Shown here: one piece after another, positions 45,936-52,757 of the stretch
Position numbering within the stretch: the first letter of the stretch is position 1
Layout: every line of letters begins with the position of its first letter
Source: JBCDBD01 sp039184335
GTDB taxonomy: Bacteria; Bacteroidota; Bacteroidia; Flavobacteriales; Flavobacteriaceae
Reading direction: 5' to 3'
Length of the DNA stretch: 64,000 bases
Assembly: GCA_039184335.1 (NCBI GenBank)
Contig: JBCDBD010000008.1
Span: forward strand, 46,090 to 110,089
Translations under genes and position numbers: made by a program
The notes under the pieces: generated by a model
Seen by the model: only the letters and a program-made list of their open reading frames with translations
What the model was told of the DNA's origin: nothing
Database searches by the model: none

Positions 45936-46961
45936 TCAATACCCCATCTCACTATCATCCGTGCTTACAGCCCTTCCCACACTTTTTTCCAACGACCGAA
46001 TCACCTTAAAAGCCAATTGGTAAGCATTGGTGGGAATCTTTGGGATTTTAAGCCCCGTTTCCTTTAACAACCGAAAAGCAACATCCCTTTCTTTGGTGGG
46101 CAGCCCCAAAAGTTTAGCATAGAATTTTGAGGGGTCTTTGATCAAGGTGTTTCTAGCCCTGTAGGTTTCCACAAAATTCCGTTGATGGCCGGTCATTCGG
46201 TCAAAGGTTTTTTCCGCATTATGGTAAAATCTATCCCGATTAAAACCACGCTTTACCGTTTTCCCATTAAGCGAGATTTCAGAGGCCTTATGTTTGGCCA
46301 TAGGGGAGAGGGTATACGTATTCGATCGGTCCCTCCGGCTTACGATGATATGGACATGGGTCTGTAGTCCTTCCTTCTGCATCCCAGCAGCTATCAATTT
46401 TCCATTCGATTTATGGGGAGCCTCTCGGATCAGACCCTCGATGCGCTTCTCCAACTTTTGAACATTCCCTAGAAGTTCCCCACGCTCGATTTTTCGGATG
46501 TCGTTCCGTAAACGGGCAATCTCCTTTCGATAGGGCACATTTTCCCGTACCTCCCGTTCAAAACCCCGAAAGGTACGTTGGTGCTCGATTTTGGCAAAAA
46601 ACTTCAAATCTTCAACTTTCACCTCTTTATTCCGATGGAAGGATTTCGCATAATCTTTCATCAATTCCCGGACATAGGCTTTCAGTTTCTGGGAATCATT
46701 ACCGATGGTCTTAAGTTCCCGTTGACTAGGACTCACGACCAAAGAATAAAACCTGGGGTCTTTTTCGCGGAGCTTGGCCGTATTCGAATCGATTTCTTTG
46801 ACCACCCTCTCCGAATCGATCCTATCCGAATACAGGTCAAAAAAGAGTTCCCCTTGGTCAGACCCCCTTTCCAAATTCTCCTTGTCCAAATAAGCAACAT
46901 AAGCACCAACACTTCCCGAATACGTACTGCCCATTTGTTGGGCGGATATAGCAATGTACAT
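45936..46961 (-). CDS. Mobilization relaxase, MobB/BtgB type (DUF5712-like)
   Basis: A 341-residue protein resembling the Bacteroides MobB/BtgB mobilization proteins (MYIAISAQQMGSTYSGSVGAYVAYLDKEN opening). The HxH of the relaxase metal site is in LQTHVHIIVSRRDRSN. It would nick oriT and lead strand transfer. It starts 5 bp after the MobA-type gene stop. Its codon use is closer to the host than to the AT-rich cargo, so the mobilization module and cargo probably have different histories. Confidence 0.85.
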   Translation of the reverse strand: MYIAISAQQMGSTYSGSVGAYVAYLDKENLERGSDQGELFFDLYSDRIDSERVVKEIDSNTAKLREKDPRFYSLVVSPSQRELKTIGNDSQKLKAYVRELMKDYAKSFHRNKEVKVEDLKFFAKIEHQRTFRGFEREVRENVPYRKEIARLRNDIRKIERGELLGNVQKLEKRIEGLIREAPHKSNGKLIAAGMQKEGLQTHVHIIVSRRDRSNTYTLSPMAKHKASEISLNGKTVKRGFNRDRFYHNAEKTFDRMTGHQRNFVETYRARNTLIKDPSKFYAKLLGLPTKERDVAFRLLKETGLKIPKIPTNAYQLAFKVIRSLEKSVGRAVSTDDSEMGY

Positions 46962-46966
46962 ACCGC

Positions 46967-47503
46967 TTATTGAAGCTCTTTGGAAAGCCGTTCAAATTCC
47001 TCTTGGGTCAAGTCCAACCTGAGATAAGGCTTCCCAAAAGTCGGTTCAACAACCTCCACCTTAGTTAAAAGGTATTGGCAACGCTTCTTATACGCCTTGA
47101 ACCCCTCCTTTACATAATAAAGTTTGGATTGGGGCACCATAAGAATTTGGGCCTCCCGAATAGGAACCCGTTCCTCCCCTTCAGATTCCGGTTTATTCCT
47201 CACATAAGCCTCAAAGAGGATTTTGGTCATCTCATAAGTAGGCTTAGTTTGCGTCTTCTCGATGTTCTTGATCAAGGCAATCGTATACTCAATACGTTCC
47301 AAAGCCTTTTCTTGGAGTTTCACAAGTTTGCCCAAATGGTTCTTAAAAGGATCCAGACCCGTAAACTTCAAGAAAAGGACCATCTGTTGTAACACTTCCG
47401 AATTGGTCTTGCCAAAAGTTCTACAGTAGCGTCTAAATAAGACCGCCACATCAGCTTTGATACTGATGGCCGAGTAATCGTACCTTTTTACATTTCCTTT
47501 CAT
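46967..47503 (-). CDS. Mobilization accessory protein, BfmA/BtgA (MobA) type
   Basis: A 178-residue protein with a ribbon-helix-helix-like N-terminus (YDYSAISIKADVAVLFRRYCRTFGKTNSEVLQQMVLFL) followed by a helical region, matching the BfmA/BtgA family of small mobilization proteins of Bacteroidota. It should bind oriT and recruit the relaxase. It is first in the two-gene mobilization operon. The candidate oriT is immediately upstream. Confidence 0.82.
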   Translation of the reverse strand: MKGNVKRYDYSAISIKADVAVLFRRYCRTFGKTNSEVLQQMVLFLKFTGLDPFKNHLGKLVKLQEKALERIEYTIALIKNIEKTQTKPTYEMTKILFEAYVRNKPESEGEERVPIREAQILMVPQSKLYYVKEGFKAYKKRCQYLLTKVEVVEPTFGKPYLRLDLTQEEFERLSKELQ

Positions 47504-47900
47504 GATTTCACCATTTTAGGTTAAACTTTTTCAGTGTTTTCAGGGCTTCCCAAGGCATTTACAGTAAAGACCGATTCCGTACAGTAAAACCAAGAAGCCC
47601 AAAATCAACTCAAAACATTGATTTTCAATGCTTTGAAAAACAAATCAAAAACGTGATGGCGCAAACAGCGCATCACCCTCTCGCTATTCCGTTTTCCCCG
47701 CCAGCGGGGATTCCGAAATACCATTTACCAAAAGGTAAAAGCCCACTTTCCCAGACCCGAAAGAACCATGGAATTTTAAGAAGCTTTCGAACGAAGATTT
47801 AAGGAAGTATCAAGAGATTTGACAATACATGGAAAATCCTTCAAAAGAAAAAGGATAGCCAATGACCATCCTTTTGCAAATATTCAATAACCTCTTGAAC
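47504..47900. other. Candidate origin of transfer upstream of mobA
   Basis: 397 bp without a gene between the mobilization operon and the RadC-like gene. The inverted repeat GGGCTTC/GAAGCCC (47543-47549 and 47594-47600) encloses two TACAGTAAA direct repeats 20 bp apart (47560 and 47580). Further on are the hairpins GTGATG-GCGC/GCGCATCAC (47654-47675) and CCCCGC/GCGGGG (47696-47709). The position upstream of the mob genes and this repeat pattern fit an oriT; the nic site cannot be located. Confidence 0.5.
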
Positions 47901-48350
47901 CTATAACAAGCCTTCATCAGCAAAACTGTAATAGCTTTTAAAAGGCGTTAGAATCAAATGGTCTAGGAGTATAATATCAAAGAGCTGACCAGCTTCTCGG
48001 ATTTTGTTCGTGATTTCCTTGTCCCGTAGGCTTGGATTCAAATTCCCCGAAGGATGGTTATGGGCCAGAATAATACCTACGGAAAGACTCTTTAAAATGA
48101 CCGCATAAAGAATACGAAGATCTACCAAGGTTCCCGTAATACCACCTTGCGAAATTTCATAAATACCCTTTACCTGATTGGCATTGTTGAGCAGTAGGAT
48201 TTTAAAACTTTCCTTCAAGGCGATAGTGTTTTTATCCCAATCTCCATACAAGACCTCAAAGGCGTCTTCCGATGATTGTATTTTGGGGATGTTCGCTTGC
48301 TGTGGGGATTCTATATAGCTTACCTGTAATTCGTTTACTTTGTTCCTCAT
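47901..48350 (-). CDS. RadC-like JAB/MPN domain protein
   Basis: A RadC-family protein of about 149 residues. The JAMM motif is HNHPSGNLNPSLRD with an upstream glutamate in KGIYEISQGG. The C-terminal end, YYSFADEGLL, is typical of the family. Such short RadC proteins are standard on Bacteroidota mobile elements; a DNA-processing or anti-restriction role is suspected, not proven. I favour the ATG at 48348-48350 (MRNKVNELQ); ATGs at 48359 and 48398 are also in frame. It lies 72 bp after the ssb gene. Confidence 0.85.
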   Translation of the reverse strand: MRNKVNELQVSYIESPQQANIPKIQSSEDAFEVLYGDWDKNTIALKESFKILLLNNANQVKGIYEISQGGITGTLVDLRILYAVILKSLSVGIILAHNHPSGNLNPSLRDKEITNKIREAGQLFDIILLDHLILTPFKSYYSFADEGLL

Positions 48351-48422
48351 TGTTTGCATCTTATGTGAATGATGAAAAAAGAGGGCAGTACTTTCCACGG
48401 TTTGCCCTCTTTACCTTTAAAA

Positions 48423-48767
48423 CTAGCCTTGGGTTTTGTTGCCTAATAACAATACCTCCTTGACGACCACTTCCGTGATATACCTCGATTCACCTGAGGA
48501 GGTGGTATAGGTTCGAGACGAGAGCTTTCCTTCCAAAGCAATTTCCCGACCCTTTCCGGCATGCGCTGCAATCAATTCGGCAGTCTTGCCCCATGCCACG
48601 ATTTTGTGCCATTCCGCATGTTGGACCCGTTCCCCATCTCCGTTTTTGGAATAACTGTTCGTGGCCAAGGAGAAACGGACCACTTTTTTCCCACCTTCCA
48701 AAACGGTGATTTTAGGGGTTTCCCCCACATTTCCAATTAACTGTACTTTGTTGTTCAATGTACCCAT
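48423..48767 (-). CDS. ssb: Element-encoded single-stranded DNA-binding protein
   Basis: A 114-residue SSB with one OB fold (TLNNKVQLIGNVGETPKI at the start, WHKIVAWGKTAELIAAHAGKGREIALEGKLSSRTY in the middle). It stops right after the OB domain (LLLGNKTQG) and lacks the flexible linker and acidic DDLPF-type tail used to recruit host repair proteins. This is common for plasmid and ICE SSBs and fits protection of the transferred strand. It precedes the RadC-like gene on the same strand. Confidence 0.92.
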   Translation of the reverse strand: MGTLNNKVQLIGNVGETPKITVLEGGKKVVRFSLATNSYSKNGDGERVQHAEWHKIVAWGKTAELIAAHAGKGREIALEGKLSSRTYTTSSGESRYITEVVVKEVLLLGNKTQG

Positions 48768-48778
48768 GATAACAATAT

Positions 48779-48901
48779 TTAGAAATTAATGATTGACTTA
48801 CTTATCATATCCAGAGCGTTCTTCTTTTTTGTTTTTTGAAGTTTTTCGGATATGTGTTCGCTGTACGATTTCATTGCATTTTGATTTGACTTACTTCCCA
48901 T
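48779..48901 (-). CDS. Possible 40-residue basic protein upstream of ssb
   Basis: A short frame starting MGSKSNQNAM, lysine-rich, ending 11 bp before the ssb start. The frame is open a little further upstream, and its DNA lies across two imperfect copies of a 42-bp repeat (48793-48833 and 48886-48928, TTGACTTACTT...CTTTTTTGTT on the plus strand). As a result NKKENRDGPMGSKS and TKKKNALDMISKS resemble each other. There is no clear ribosome site. It may be a leader sequence and not a gene. Confidence 0.3.
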   Translation of the reverse strand: MGSKSNQNAMKSYSEHISEKLQKTKKKNALDMISKSIINF

Positions 48902-48965
48902 AGGGCCGTCGCGGTTCTCTTTTTTGTTGCTTTTAGGGATTCAATATTCTGGCTTGGGAAGACTT

Positions 48966-48995
48966 ATAAAAAAGAGACCCCGCCAAGTTGCGGGG
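48966..48995 (-). terminator. Minus-strand intrinsic terminator
   Basis: On the minus strand CCCCGC-AACTTG-GCGGGG is followed by TCTCTTTTTT. It would stop transcription entering the ssb operon from the right end of the element. Confidence 0.75.
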
Positions 48996-49273
48996 CCTGG
49001 TTTATGCAGTCGACCAAGACGGAATGTTGTTGTTTTGCCATCAAATCAAGAGAAGCGCGGCGGTTTGGGAGGGAGGGAAAAGGGAAGTGGAAGAGTAGAA
49101 CGGTATCTTTGGAAGAAGCTGTCGTTTAGTGAGAATTAGAACTTAATGGGTATAAGATTCTGGTCAGAGTAATAACCAATTTAATATGTTCTCTATTTTC
49201 CAATCTTCATCCATAAAATTTGCCGATATTTGAAAGCAAATAAGTTCATTAAAAAGACGGTTCAAAACGAGGG

Positions 49274-49289
49274 GGCAATCCGGTGAACA
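49274..49289 (+). repeat. Right subterminal repeat
   Basis: GGCAATCCGGTGAACA, identical and in the same orientation as 34416-34431. It lies 59 bp inside attR; the left copy lies 103 bp inside attL. Confidence 0.75.
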
Positions 49290-49348
49290 ACTGATTTTAA
49301 ACCCTTAAAAATTTTTGATAATCAAATAGATATATACGAAGTTCTGAC

Positions 49349-49364
49349 CCTCCCGCGGTCACTA
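49349..49364 (+). repeat. attR core (16-bp direct repeat)
   Basis: CCTCCCGCGGTCACTA, identical to the tRNA-Arg 3' end at 34297-34312. The preceding bases (TTCTGAC) partly resemble the T-loop sequence TTCGAAT. Confidence 0.88.
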
Positions 49365-49731
49365 CAGGCAAGAAAACCATGCCAACGGCGTGGTTCTTTG
49401 TTTTTTGGGAAAAAGGAGGCGTAGTTTAAGATTTCAGACAAAAAACAAAGAACAGCAGCGAAGAGCTGTTGGTTTTCTATTTGCAAAGGGGTGCGTAGTG
49501 AGAATGGTGAAAACAAAAACAGTCCTCCCACGGTTACCAAGTACTGCCCATTGCATTCAAAATGGTTTTATGCTAATAACTTGTTGCAGACAGTTAGGTA
49601 TTGAACCATAACCATTTTCTAAACCAAGGTTTTCTTACAAATGAATTTTAAATTTGTCTCTTAGCCCATTTTGACCGAGCGAGGAAATCACAATGGCCCT
49701 CGAATTCTTTTTCTTAGTAGCCGTCCAATTG
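49365..49731. other. Junction region with facing terminators
   Basis: No gene seen. AACCATGCC/GGCGTGGTT (49375-49395) followed by CTTTGTTTTTT is a plus-strand terminator and probably the original tRNA-Arg terminator before integration. AACAGC/GCTGTT (49451-49470) with the complementary A-tract is a minus-strand terminator. Their tails form a perfect 15-bp inverted repeat, GTTCTTTGTTTTTTG (49393-49407) with 49439-49453. Confidence 0.65.
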
Positions 49732-50271
49732 CTACATTCGATTCAATAGGGCGGCTCCCAAAGCACAAGCGATATGGTATTTTCTTTCACTATAGTCAAG
49801 ACAGGCTTTTGCAAAGTGGCGTCTTTGTTTTTGAAGTTCCGTCAGCTCTAAATCAAAATTGCAAAAAAATTCCTTTCTACTTTCGGTGACCATAAAAGTT
49901 TTGTCATTCCATAAAATTGCTGCTTTGGAAATCAGCTTGTCGACAATCAATACTCCTGTATGCCCTGCCAGATGATCGTAGCACGTACGACAATAGTTGA
50001 CATCATTCTTGGTCGATTTTCCATGGGTTTTTAATTGCCTTTCATTGGCAAGGTTCGCTAATGATTCCACGGCATAAGCGACTTTTGAATTGACAAAGGA
50101 ATATTATCTATGCCTTCGCCGAACATCAACTTTTACAATACTCCCATTGCGTAATTTTGACAAATGGTTGTTGACAGAAGTGGCAGACAAGTCTGAAGCC
50201 GATGCTAGTTCACCAGCAGTATATGTCCTGCCATCTAACAGTCCATACGATTTTTGCTCTTGAAGGTTAGC
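49732..50271 (-). pseudogene. Decayed ArsR-family regulator
   Basis: Translation of the minus strand gives a winged-helix N-terminus (LLDGRTYTAGELASASDLS, then SATSVNNHLSKL) that runs into an in-frame TAA (50104-50106) after VRRRHR. The same frame continues with YSFVNSKVAYAVESLANLANE and the C-terminal ArsR signature (NYCRTCYDHLAGHTGVL ... KACLDYSERKYHIACALGAALL). No in-frame start codon is visible at the N-terminus. It is divergent from the ACT gene and was presumably its regulator. Confidence 0.75.
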
Positions 50272-50380
50272 AGAACAAAGAGGTGGTAGAAATAAAGTTG
50301 GCCTCTTCCATAGTTCAGTATTGGATGAAATACATATGTAATGATATCATTTACTTTGTAAGGTCATTAAATTTTAAAGC

Positions 50381-50793
50381 ATGAAATACATCGAAACTCT
50401 ATTCGAGAATAAAAAGGGTACATTGGCCTTAATAGGGGAAACATTGGGCAAACATAACATCAGCCTTGAAGGTGGCGGTGTTTTTGGCAATGGAGATTTT
50501 TCAATTGCCCATTTTTTGGTAGTAGAAGCGAAAAGGGCAAAGTCTGAGTTGGAAAAAGTAAGAATTAAAGTCACAAAATCAATAATGTGGTCATTCAGAA
50601 ATTAAGGCAGGACGTACCTGGTCAATTAGGGGCTTTTTGTAGGGAATTGGACGGTGCCCATGTCAATATCCTAAACCAATATAGCGATCATTCCAACCAA
50701 TTGATCATCGTACCAGATGACTATGAAAAGGCAAAAGAAGTTTCTGAAAAATGGATGAAAACTTGGTGGAACACTAAAGATTATAGCATATGA
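50381..50793 (+). pseudogene. Tandem ACT-domain protein, frameshifted
   Basis: Two overlapping frames make one protein of about 137 residues. The first (from 50381) reads MKYIETLFENKKGTLALIGE and on to KSELEKVRIKVTK. The second continues INNVVIQKLRQDVPGQLGAF to the stop at 50793. Each half is an ACT-type ligand-binding module (xxDVPGQLGxFCREL). The frame breaks in the A-run at 50574-50577, where one A is missing relative to an ACA-AAA-ATC reading. It overlaps the osmC start by 4 bp. It could be a real mutation or a homopolymer sequencing error. Confidence 0.75.
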
Positions 50794-51266
50794 AAAAACG
50801 GCACGATTATTTTGTTGGCATCAAATGGACGGGAAACAAGGGGAAGGGTACCTCCGGTTATAGGGAGTTTGATAGGAGTCATATTATTTCTGTTGAAAAT
50901 AAGCCCGATATTTTAGGTTCATCAGACCCTGCGTTTAGGGGAGATGGCACAAAATACAATCCGGAAGAATTTTTGCTTTCCTCCCTATCTTCATGCCATA
51001 TGCTTTGGTATCTGCATTTGTGTTCTGAAGCCAAGGTGGTTGTTACCGATTATATTGACAATGCTACGGGAACAATGGTTGAAACGTCGAATGGAGGTGG
51101 ACATTTTACCAATGTTACTTTAAACCCCACTGTTACCGTAGCTGCGCATTCCATGGTTGAAAAGGCAAACGAGTTGCACAAAAAAGCAAACGAACTTTGT
51201 TTTATAGCCAACTCTGTAAATTTCAAAGTTGACCATAACCCAACCTGTTATGTGAACGGGGTGTAA
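50790..51266 (+). CDS. OsmC-family peroxide-reducing protein
   Basis: A 158-residue OsmC/Ohr-type protein. The two redox cysteines are in SSLSSCHMLWYLHLC and in the C-terminal ELCFIANSVNFKV. The opening YFVGIKWTGNKGKGTSGYREFDRSH and DPAFRGDGTKYNPEEFLL match the YhfA/OsmC-like group. It would reduce organic peroxides using thiols in the cytoplasm. The ATG overlaps the end of the ACT gene, so translation was probably coupled; the broken ACT frame may reduce its expression. Confidence 0.9.
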   Translation: MKKRHDYFVGIKWTGNKGKGTSGYREFDRSHIISVENKPDILGSSDPAFRGDGTKYNPEEFLLSSLSSCHMLWYLHLCSEAKVVVTDYIDNATGTMVETSNGGGHFTNVTLNPTVTVAAHSMVEKANELHKKANELCFIANSVNFKVDHNPTCYVNGV

Positions 51267-51618
51267 AGTTTTGTGGTGGCCTACCATGGTCTTGGCCATG
51301 ATGTTGGCCACCCTAAAAGTTTTTGGATTACAAGCTATATCTGCTGCGTACTTAGGTAAACCCGATACAACACTTGTCAAAGCAGTAAAATCACTGCAAT
51401 GGGCTGTGCACGTTATGGTGCACAGCCCATTCTTTATTTGGACGTTAAAATTTGCTTTTTATAGAGATCTTTAAACCCATATTTTGCATATTTTATTTTA
51501 TCCATCGACACTTATCTTTCATTGGTCTACACGTATTGCCATTTGATTTACACCCTGAACGGTCACTATCTTCAGTCGGGCGAAATTTGAGTATCAAAAT
51601 GCACAAGACCAACGGTTT
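51267..51618. other. Intergenic region with a strong terminator hairpin
   Basis: No convincing gene. After a GGTGGCC/GGCCACC inverted repeat (51273-51312 region), a perfect 14-bp stem AATGGGCTGTGCAC/GTGCACAGCCCATT (51398-51431) with loop GTTATG is followed by CTTTATTT. The rest presumably holds the acyltransferase promoter. Confidence 0.6.
51398..51438 (+). terminator. Hairpin terminator after osmC
   Basis: A 14-bp perfect stem and 6-nt loop followed by a weak T-tract (CTTTATTT). It closes the ACT-osmC unit. Confidence 0.65.
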
Positions 51619-52662
51619 ATGAAAAATTTAGCAATAATTAATTTCCTTAAGGGGTATTCAATTTTTACTATAGTAGTGTTCCATTATCTCCAATATTTAA
51701 GTCTCCCAAGTCCATTGGATAGACTCATTTCCTTTGGCGGCACGGGGGTTCATTTATTTGTCCTTCTTTCTGGTTTCGGACTTTACCTGTCATACCTAAG
51801 AAAACCTATTGGCTATGGTTCGTTTCTCAAAAAGAGGTTCACTAAAATTTATGTTCCTTATGTGATTGTGGTGCTGTTGGCCGCATTCCTCTCGCTTGGG
51901 TTTGATTTTTATGGCAATTCATTATATGCCTTAGGGGGGCATCTGTTTCTTTATAAGATGTTCGACGAATCGATTGTAGGGTCTTATGGGTATCAGTTAT
52001 GGTTTATTTCGATGATTATCCAATACTATCTTTTGTTCTATGTACTGGTACGTATTTTTAAGAGCATGACGAAAACTGCTTTTCTGGTTTTAGCATTGGC
52101 GATCAGTTTTTTGTGGGCCACTATAGTACATTATTTGGGATATGGGGGGCTAAGAATATGGAACAGCTTCTTTCTCCAGTTCCTTTGGGAGTTCGCCTTG
52201 GGCATGATTCTGGCCAAAACTGTGTTCCAGAACAGCGATTTTAAGCCAGTTCTAAAGAAGAATGCCTACTTGGTTATTGGTTTGGTTGCTTGCGTTGCCT
52301 ATATGTCAATGGCACTGTTTTGGGAAGGTGTGGGCAACTTGTTCAACGATATACCCGCTTTGATCGGCTACTCCTTTATTGCCATCTGGATATATTTATG
52401 GAATATCAAGAAAGTAAATGGTTTTTTTCTCTTCACGGGAAACATATCTTATTCTGTTTATTTGTTACATTTTCTATGCCTTGAGATGACAAGGTATTTT
52501 TTAGGGAATATGGGTAAGCCTGTGGTGGTTGTCCTCTCTCTGGTGATGACCTATTTGACATCCATATATTTTCAAAAATTTTCAGGAAGGGTAGTGGCGT
52601 ATTTGCTTCAAAATGCCAACCCCAAAAACAAAATTAGTGTTGCCGATCCGTTCAAATCATAG
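51619..52662 (+). CDS. Acyltransferase-3 family membrane protein
   Basis: A 347-residue protein with about ten TM helices and the acyltransferase-3 signature near the N-terminus (INFLKGYSIFTIVVFHYLQYL, His in the first membrane segment; GGTGVHLFVLLSGFGLYLS). The family transfers acyl groups to sugars of lipopolysaccharide, capsule or exopolysaccharide. No glycan operon is adjacent, so the acceptor is unknown. Confidence 0.88.
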   Translation: MKNLAIINFLKGYSIFTIVVFHYLQYLSLPSPLDRLISFGGTGVHLFVLLSGFGLYLSYLRKPIGYGSFLKKRFTKIYVPYVIVVLLAAFLSLGFDFYGNSLYALGGHLFLYKMFDESIVGSYGYQLWFISMIIQYYLLFYVLVRIFKSMTKTAFLVLALAISFLWATIVHYLGYGGLRIWNSFFLQFLWEFALGMILAKTVFQNSDFKPVLKKNAYLVIGLVACVAYMSMALFWEGVGNLFNDIPALIGYSFIAIWIYLWNIKKVNGFFLFTGNISYSVYLLHFLCLEMTRYFLGNMGKPVVVVLSLVMTYLTSIYFQKFSGRVVAYLLQNANPKNKISVADPFKS

Positions 52663-52757
52663 CATTTGGTTCTACCTCAGCTTGTGTACATTTTGTGTAT
52701 AGACGAAATATATCTTTTGCGCCCCAAAAGAAGGCAATTGATATAACATATAACCGT

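Larger units (their letters stand above)
48902..49348. other. Right-end non-coding region of the element
   Basis: No convincing gene. It contains a minus-strand terminator (48966-48995), the subterminal repeat GGCAATCCGGTGAACA (49274-49289) shared with the left end, and AT-rich sequence. Confidence 0.6.
34297..49364. mobile_element. Integrative mobilizable element in tRNA-Arg, about 15.07 kb
   Basis: It is bounded by a 16-bp direct repeat of the tRNA-Arg 3' end (34297-34312 and 49349-49364). The left end carries a tyrosine integrase reading inward. The right end carries MobA/MobB-type mobilization genes, a RadC-like protein and an SSB. There are no Tra, T4SS or coupling-protein genes, so it should depend on a helper element for transfer. 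The interior cargo (about 35.7-45.9 kb) is visibly richer in A+T than the host DNA and than the mobilization module. Confidence 0.88.

Noticed and set aside
48924..49139. 71-codon plus-strand frame at the right end of the element
   Set aside because: It reads through the minus-strand terminator hairpin and is Arg/Gly-rich without family features.
49390..49611. 73-codon plus-strand frame right of attR
   Set aside because: It consists largely of the terminator inverted repeats; no protein-like character.
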